Of a stretch of DNA of 64,000 nucleotides, positions 60,401 through 64,000 are shown piece after piece. The number at the start of each line of letters is the position of its first letter. The first letter of the stretch is position 1. The notes below the pieces were generated by a model. That model was not told the DNA's origin. It made no database searches and saw only the letters and a program-made list of their open reading frames with translations. The position numbers and the translations under genes were made by a program. The stretch is from RPQJ01 sp052035645 (GTDB lineage Bacteria > Pseudomonadota > Gammaproteobacteria > Steroidobacterales > Steroidobacteraceae): NCBI GenBank assembly GCA_052035645.1, contig JBPOHK010000033.1:15097-79096 (forward strand), given 5' to 3'.

Positions 60401-60703
60401 GCATTCCCGGGCAACCCGGCCGGGCTCAACCGGCTCGGCTACGCGAACCGCCGGCTCGGGCGCTTCGCCGAGGCGCAGGGCGCCTACGAACGCGCGCTCG
60501 CACTCGATCCGAATTTCGCCGACGCCGAGCGCAATCTCGGCATCGTGCTCGACCTGTACCGTGCGGAGCCGGCTGCTGCACTGCCGCATCTCGAGCGCTA
60601 CCAGGCGCTCACCAGCGGGGCGGACCAGGAAGTCGCCGGCTGGATCAAGGAACTGAAGACCCGTCTCGGCCAGTCCGAGCGTAAAGTGGAGGGCAACCCA
60701 TGA
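57494..60703 (+). CDS. Giant TPR-repeat exported protein (Glt-like)
   Basis: 1069 aa from GTG 57494, signal peptide 1-22 (LAAAVVAALGLASLPAEA). Nearly the whole chain is TPR/Sel1-type helical repeat: clear units around ~95-260 (TLYQLARAYEMAGEPARAMATL; HYDEAQFRRGETFFSAGQY), ~380-460, ~510-760 and a canonical pair at ~960-1035 (GLNRLGYANRRLGRFAEAQ; LERNLGIV-type unit). No enzymatic motif. Proteins of similar size and repeat content serve as periplasmic frames in the M. xanthus Glt machinery. It is coupled by overlaps on both sides. Confidence 0.8.
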   Translation: MRIRLAAAVVAALGLASLPAEARKPTPPPTIGDLAKVPVTVDRTAPVQSDATQAAQSYEEFLKIPDSDPLLRAQALRRLGDLKLAAAETLRGEEGTASAAASAAAREAVAAYERLLKDYPQAPGTDSTLYQLARAYEMAGEPARAMATLDDLVRRFPGGSHYDEAQFRRGETFFSAGQYLDAERAYAAVLGVGPKSEFNEQALYKQGWSLFKLSRNEESSESFLRLLDRLLIADGKLRPAAQLSRPERELADDAMRALSLMFSGSEGSKSLVAALEAHGAQAPYEAQLYSALGDLYLEKERYQDAAETYRAFSRRQPMSTDAPLLLGKSADAYAKGGFTSLVLESKAEMVENYGPKSAFWAAHPTDLDPQVSNTVQANLLDLARHHHALVQKGGTPADRDAAVRWYREYLDAFDAAPQAAATRLLLADLLFDSKRYVESAQEYEAAAYSYANATEAGRAGYAALVSYDRAEAQVPEAERAALRLKAIDSSLRFASTFPAHAETPGVLTRTTKALFDAGDRQRAESVAQQVLALGPRADAGQQLVAWTVLAHTYFDSGRFADAEKAYGEVAKRLPPNDPLVAEITERRAASVYRQAEARQAAGDTAGAVGEFLRVAAVAPNSPAAVKAQYDAATLLLNAKNWTQAATVLENFRRAYPDNELQPDVTRKLAVAYLESGRKREAAAEFERVAAREAEQPEVRRAAQWQAAELYRSSGDAAGATRAYTDYVRRFPVPFEVALEARHELADLALRGGDTQARKRWLGEIIAADASAGAGRTDRSRFLAANAAIELAAPLDASSRAIRLAIPLDKSLKAKRKAMEAALEAYAKVEDYGVASVSTQATYAMADLYRHLGKSLLESDRPRGLKGDELEEYNVLLEEQAFPFEEKAIGIHEKNVKRAVQGTWDAWVEKSFADLAAMNPGRYARAEIVEGPDAPAGAGAAAVAQFSAARVSLDAGRYEEARQMFEAGLAAFPGNPAGLNRLGYANRRLGRFAEAQGAYERALALDPNFADAERNLGIVLDLYRAEPAAALPHLERYQALTSGADQEVAGWIKELKTRLGQSERKVEGNP

Positions 60704-61077
60704 CACGCGCGCTGGCCTTGGCGCTGGTCGCCGGACTGCTGGTGCAGGGCACGGCGCGGGCTGCGGACCCGGCCCCGGCGGCCGAATCCCCGGCGCCCGC
60801 TCCCGCGAAAGCGGCTCCTGCACCGCGGCGCACCGTCGACCGCCTGCAGCTCGAGCAGACGACCATCACCGGCAACCGGGAGTTGCCGAAGGTCATGAAC
60901 ATCGTCCCATGGAAGGCGGCGGAACCACCGACGGGCCCCGACCGCCCCCTGAACAGCCTCGTCGAAGAGGTGCTTTCGCCGCTGGATCGTGACGAATTTC
61001 GGCGCGAAATCACGTATTACCGCGATCTGACGGGGCAGAGTACGCCCGTCGTTGCCCCTGGAGCCACCCAACCATGA
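60700..61077 (+). CDS. Small exported VPWK-motif protein
   Basis: 125 aa, ATGA overlap with the giant TPR gene. Signal peptide 1-21, Ala/Pro-rich linker (24-45), then a compact conserved region LQLEQTTITGNRELPKVMNI (50-69) with VPWK after it, and a helical tail LVEEVLSPLDRDEFRREITY. Similar small proteins with a V-P-W-K block stand just before ExbB/TolQ genes in related clusters. Probably a periplasmic accessory binding the channel or transducer; not assigned to a named family. Confidence 0.66.
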   Translation: MTRALALALVAGLLVQGTARAADPAPAAESPAPAPAKAAPAPRRTVDRLQLEQTTITGNRELPKVMNIVPWKAAEPPTGPDRPLNSLVEEVLSPLDRDEFRREITYYRDLTGQSTPVVAPGATQP

Positions 61078-61766
61078 GTTCATTCGATCTGGTCGTCAAT
61101 TTCTTCAAGCAGGGTGGGGCGTTCCTGTACCCCATCGCTGCCGTGTTCGCGATCGGCCTCGCGATTGCAGCCGAACGCTTCATCTACCTGACCCGCGTCG
61201 CCGCGGGCAACCGCCGCCTGTGGGCGGAGCTGGCCCCGCTGCTGCAGTCGGGGAGCATCAACAAGGCCATGCAGGTCGCCGAGGGCACCGATTCCGCGCT
61301 CTCCACGATCATGCGCTACGGCCTCTCGCGCATCGCGACGGCCCGCCGCCGCGACGACATCGAGAAGGCGATGGAGGAGAGCCTGATCGAGGTGATCCCG
61401 CGCCTCGAGAAGCGCACGCACTACCTCGCGACGCTCGCGAACATCGGCATGCTGATGGGCCTGCTCGGCACCGTCATCGGCCTGATCCGCGCGTTCGCGG
61501 CCGTGGCGAGCGTGAACCCGGCCGAGAAGGCCAGCATGCTCTCGGCGAGCATCTCGGTCGCCATGAACAACACGGCGCTCGGCCTCGGCCTCGCGATCAC
61601 GCTGCTGCTCTGCCACATGTACCTCGAGACCAAGACCACCGAACTGGTCGACAGCCTCGAAGTGGCGACGGTCAAGTTCCTGAACACCGTCGACGAGGGC
61701 CGCATGGCCAGCGAGACCGGCACGTACAAGCCGCATGAAGGCGTCCGCGGGGCGGCGCACGCATGA
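61074..61766 (+). CDS. ExbB/TolQ/MotA-type proton channel subunit (AglR-like)
   Basis: 230 aa, three predicted helices (~17-38, ~120-145, ~160-185). The conserved core ANIGMLMGLLGTVIGLIRAF and ISVAMNNTALGLGLAITLLL carry the pore-lining Thr and small residues of ExbB/TolQ. It would combine with the next two ExbD/TolR proteins into a proton-driven motor. One channel gene with two ExbD-like genes matches AglR with AglQ and AglS in Myxococcus (family knowledge). ATGA overlaps on both sides. Confidence 0.9.
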   Translation: MSSFDLVVNFFKQGGAFLYPIAAVFAIGLAIAAERFIYLTRVAAGNRRLWAELAPLLQSGSINKAMQVAEGTDSALSTIMRYGLSRIATARRRDDIEKAMEESLIEVIPRLEKRTHYLATLANIGMLMGLLGTVIGLIRAFAAVASVNPAEKASMLSASISVAMNNTALGLGLAITLLLCHMYLETKTTELVDSLEVATVKFLNTVDEGRMASETGTYKPHEGVRGAAHA

Positions 61767-62296
61767 AACACGGCTCCAGGCTCGCTCGCCGCCAGGCGCG
61801 CAATCATGCGCGCTACCGCGGTCGCAACGACCTGAACATCGTGCCGATGCTGGACGTGATGGTGATCCTCACGTTCTTCCTGATCTTCACGGCCGTGTTC
61901 TCCAAGACCAGCGTGGTCGAGGTGAACCTGCCCGGTCCGGGCGTGCAGGCTCCGCCGCCCGTGCCGACGCTGGAGCTGGAGGTCAACCTCCGGCGCAACG
62001 GCCTGGAGGTCGCCGACCGCAACGTCGGCGTGCTGCAGACGATCCCGCTGACCGCGACGGGGTTCCAGGACCTCCCGGCACTCTCGCGCTACCTCATGGG
62101 CGTGAAGACGCGCTTTCCGCAGAAGCTGGATGCGACGCTGCTGGTCGCCGACGACGTCGACTACGACACGATCGTGCAGGTGATGGACGTGATCCGCTCG
62201 CGCCAGGACGTCGAGGGGACCAAGGTGACGACCACGCAGCTCTTCCCGCAGATCTCGCTCGGCGACGTGCCGGTGCCGGAGGAGGCCAAGCCATGA
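61763..62296 (+). CDS. ExbD/TolR-type motor subunit 1
   Basis: 177 aa, one helix (~28-47) with the essential proton-relay Asp31 in NIVPMLDVMVILTFFL. The periplasmic domain (~50-160) is of TolR type (VVEVNLPGPGVQAPPP; LEVNLRRNGLEV). N-terminus very basic (RLARRQARNHARYRGR), cytoplasmic. It overlaps exbB and the second exbD by ATGA. Confidence 0.9.
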   Translation: MKHGSRLARRQARNHARYRGRNDLNIVPMLDVMVILTFFLIFTAVFSKTSVVEVNLPGPGVQAPPPVPTLELEVNLRRNGLEVADRNVGVLQTIPLTATGFQDLPALSRYLMGVKTRFPQKLDATLLVADDVDYDTIVQVMDVIRSRQDVEGTKVTTTQLFPQISLGDVPVPEEAKP

Positions 62297-62802
62297 TCCG
62301 CACCGGACTCAGCCGGCACGCGCGCCACGGCAAGAGCGGCGGCGGTCACGGGCCGCTGGCGCTGATCCCGATGATCGACATGCTGACCATCCTCGTCGTG
62401 TACCTGCTGGTGCACACCGCGGACATGGAAGTGCTGCCGAACTCGAAGAACATCCAGATCCCGCAGTCGAACTCCGAGCAGAAGCCGAACGACACGACCG
62501 TCGTGATGGTCACCAAGGACATGCTGTTCGTGAACAACGAGCCGGTGCTGTCGGTCGCCGACCTCGGCGCCGCCCCGGACCCGGTCGTCGAGCCGCTGCG
62601 CGCGGCGCTCGACCAGGAGGCCAAGGGCGTGCTGCCGGGCTCGGAGGCCAAGCGCGAAGTGACCGTGATGGCCGAGAAGAGCCTGCCGTACTCGATCCTG
62701 CGCAAGATCGTCGCGACCAGTTCCGCGGCCGAATACACCAAGGTGTCGCTGGCCGTGGTCGAGCGCGAGATCGCGTACAACGGCCCGGCGACCGGAGGCT
62801 GA
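62293..62802 (+). CDS. ExbD/TolR-type motor subunit 2
   Basis: 169 aa, divergent paralogue of the previous gene. Its helix holds Asp29 in LALIPMIDMLTILVVYLL. The periplasmic part differs in sequence (DMEVLPNSKNIQIPQSNSEQ; VTVMAEKSLPYSILRKI). Two non-identical ExbD subunits with one ExbB is the AglRQS rule rather than the TonB-ExbBD rule. Key aspartate is kept in both, so both can probably relay protons. Confidence 0.88.
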   Translation: MIRTGLSRHARHGKSGGGHGPLALIPMIDMLTILVVYLLVHTADMEVLPNSKNIQIPQSNSEQKPNDTTVVMVTKDMLFVNNEPVLSVADLGAAPDPVVEPLRAALDQEAKGVLPGSEAKREVTVMAEKSLPYSILRKIVATSSAAEYTKVSLAVVEREIAYNGPATGG

Positions 62803-62812
62803 GGACGGCACG

Positions 62813-63727
62813 ATGAGCAGCGTCGCGCGCAACTACCGCAGTTTCATCCTGCCCTGGACGCCGTCCGAGGAAGAGGAGCGCCTGTTCCGCCGCATCACGG
62901 CGGCGGTCATCGGGCTCTTCATCGCCTTCGGCATCGTCATCCCGCTGCTGCCGAACCCGCCGAAGCCGGCGGTCGAGCAGGCCGTGCCCGAGCGCATCGT
63001 CGAGTTCATCCTCGAGCAGAAGAAGCCGCCGCCGCCGCCGCCCGAGGAAAAGCCGATCGAGGTGCCGAAGCCCGAGCCGACCGTCACGCCTTCGCCGGCG
63101 AAGGTCGTGCCGAAGCCGGACCCGCGCAAGAAGGCCCAGCAGAGCGGCCTGCTGGCCCTGCAGCAGGAACTCGCCGACCTGCGCAACATGGACGTGGACC
63201 GCGACGTCGACGACACGCCCCTCAACCAGGGCGTGGGCGAGAAGGCCAGCGTCGATCGCAGCATCCTCACCGCCACGGTCGGCAACAACGCCGGCCCGAC
63301 GCTCAAGACCGGCAAGGTCTCGAGCGGATTCGGCGGCGGGTCGACGGCCCTCAAGGGCAACTCGACCTCGCGCGTGAACTCGCCGCTGCCGACCCGGCCC
63401 GTGGCCGAGGCGACCCGCACCGGCAGCGGCAAGCAGGCCTCGCGCTCGCGCGAGGAGGTCGAGCTGGTCTTCGACAAGAACAAGTCGGCGATCTACGCGC
63501 TCTACAGCCGCGCGCTGCGCGACAACCCCTCGCTGCAGGGCAAGGTGGTCCTCGAGGTCACGATCTCCCCGGCGGGCGACGTGACGGCCTGCCGCGTGGT
63601 GTCGAGCGAGCTGAACGACCCGGAACTCGAGCGCAAGCTGGTCGCGCGCGTGAAGATGTTCAAGTTCGAGGCCCGCGACGTGGCCACGATGACGACGGTC
63701 AAGCCGATCGAGTTCTTCCCCGCCTGA
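62813..63727 (+). CDS. TonB/AgmX-like energy transducer
   Basis: 304 aa. One N-terminal helix (~28-46, ITAAVIGLFIAFGIVIPLL), then a Pro/Lys/Glu-rich extended arm (EQKKPPPPPPEEKPIEVPKP, ~67-86) that can span the periplasm, a Gly/Ser-rich middle and a C-terminal AgmX/PglI-type domain of ~90 residues (SREEVELVFDKNKSAIYALY; KVVLEVTISPAGDVTACRVV; MTTVKPIEFFPA). It would transmit force from the ExbB/ExbD motor to outer-membrane partners. Last gene of the operon, 10 bases after the second ExbD gene. Confidence 0.86.
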   Translation: MSSVARNYRSFILPWTPSEEEERLFRRITAAVIGLFIAFGIVIPLLPNPPKPAVEQAVPERIVEFILEQKKPPPPPPEEKPIEVPKPEPTVTPSPAKVVPKPDPRKKAQQSGLLALQQELADLRNMDVDRDVDDTPLNQGVGEKASVDRSILTATVGNNAGPTLKTGKVSSGFGGGSTALKGNSTSRVNSPLPTRPVAEATRTGSGKQASRSREEVELVFDKNKSAIYALYSRALRDNPSLQGKVVLEVTISPAGDVTACRVVSSELNDPELERKLVARVKMFKFEARDVATMTTVKPIEFFPA

Positions 63728-63784
63728 TTATGAGGGGATAACCACCCGGCCTTTCCGCCCGGTGGCCCCGCTTCCCTAGCATGA

Positions 63785-63817
63785 CCCCCGTGCCCGATCC
63801 CGGGCACGGGGGTTTTT
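63785..63817 (+). terminator. Rho-independent terminator
   Basis: A perfect 12-base-pair stem (63785-63796 with 63801-63812, loop ATCC) followed by TTTTT. It closes the motor operon. The descending arm GGGGG also serves as the probable ribosome site of cysJ, whose ATG is only 2 bases past the T run. Confidence 0.88.
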
Positions 63818-63818
63818 C

Positions 63819-64000
63819 ATGAGTGCCACGCCGATCGCCGTCCCGTCGCCAGCGCCGCTCGACCCGGAGCGGTCGGAACTGCTCGCGCGGCTCGTCGACG
63901 GCCTCGATCCGGCCGCCCTGCAGTGGGTGTCGGGCTTCGCGGCCGGCGTGGCGCACGAGCGGGCCCAGGCCGGCCGGGGCGCGACGCTGCCGGCCGCGGC
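63819..64000 (+). CDS. cysJ: Sulfite reductase flavoprotein subunit N-terminus (partial)
   Basis: The first 60 codons only. LDPERSELLARLVDGLDPAA then LQWVSGFAAGVAHER matches the start of CysJ-type NADPH-sulfite reductase flavoproteins, which open with a similar LxxLQLAWxSGY segment before the flavodoxin domain. The flavodoxin and reductase parts lie beyond the window. No promoter is visible between the motor operon and this gene apart from sequence within 63728-63784. Confidence 0.6.
   Translation, partial: MSATPIAVPSPAPLDPERSELLARLVDGLDPAALQWVSGFAAGVAHERAQAGRGATLPAA

Overview
The window is high-GC (roughly 70 %), densely coding DNA with many 4-base ATGA/GTGA gene overlaps. It carries no transposase, phage gene, CRISPR array, tRNA or rRNA that I can see. 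The gene families (Pseudomonas-type spu polyamine operon, icd-aceK, polyphosphate:AMP phosphotransferase, cusCBA, LplT/PlsC, CysJ) point to a chromosomal segment of an environmental gammaproteobacterium. A Nevskiales/Steroidobacterales/Xanthomonadales-like lineage would fit, but the exact lineage is inference.

Layout. (1) 1-11.6 kb: polyamine uptake and breakdown. A minus-strand pair (PuuB-type oxidase, SpuI-type glutamate-polyamine ligase) diverges from a plus-strand operon in the exact order spuA-B-C-D-E-F-G-H. A strong terminator lies between the two receptor genes spuD and spuE. (2) 11.6-16 kb: polyphosphate glucokinase, an inverted pair of hairpin repeats, then a sulfur-amino-acid group (methionine aminotransferase, omega-amidase, gamma-lyase-like enzyme). 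(3) 16-20.4 kb: a small unknown protein, a lysophospholipid flippase fused to an acyltransferase, and a LysR regulator divergent from an SbtA-type bicarbonate transporter. (4) 20.4-28.2 kb, minus strand: a Shelph-type phosphatase with a degenerate kinase-like tail, a GT39-type glycosyltransferase, aceK, icd and a BNR-repeat lipoprotein. (5) 28.3-34.5 kb: a copper/silver efflux operon (Cys/His-rich exported protein, cusC, cusB, cusA). (6) 34.5-40.3 kb: agmatine deiminase, polyphosphate:AMP phosphotransferase, an ATP-grasp enzyme, a CHASE2 protein without an output domain and a FecR-like exported protein, all overlapping.

(7) 40.3-54.2 kb is the most unusual part: two divergent operons around a 257-base control region holding two copies of a 22-base palindrome. 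The minus operon encodes a large hydrazine-synthase-alpha-like dihaem lipoprotein, two outer-membrane barrels, a TlpA thioredoxin, a DUF4266 lipoprotein and a DUF3570 barrel. The plus operon encodes a monohaem protein, a LamG lipoprotein with a duplicated haem module, a Tat-exported DUF1501-like protein, a zinc-ribbon methyltransferase and the flavinyl transferase ApbE. Together they look like an undescribed envelope or surface redox system.

(8) 54.3-63.7 kb: a cyclic-di-GMP-I (GEMM) riboswitch, with a consensus -35 box just upstream, overlaps the start codon of the first gene of a nine-gene operon: a second TlpA, an unknown exported protein, two TPR proteins, a small VPWK-motif protein, an ExbB/TolQ channel, two ExbD/TolR subunits and a TonB/AgmX-like transducer. 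This resembles the AglRQS-Glt envelope machine of myxobacteria without gliding-specific parts. A terminator closes it, and the window ends in the first codons of cysJ.
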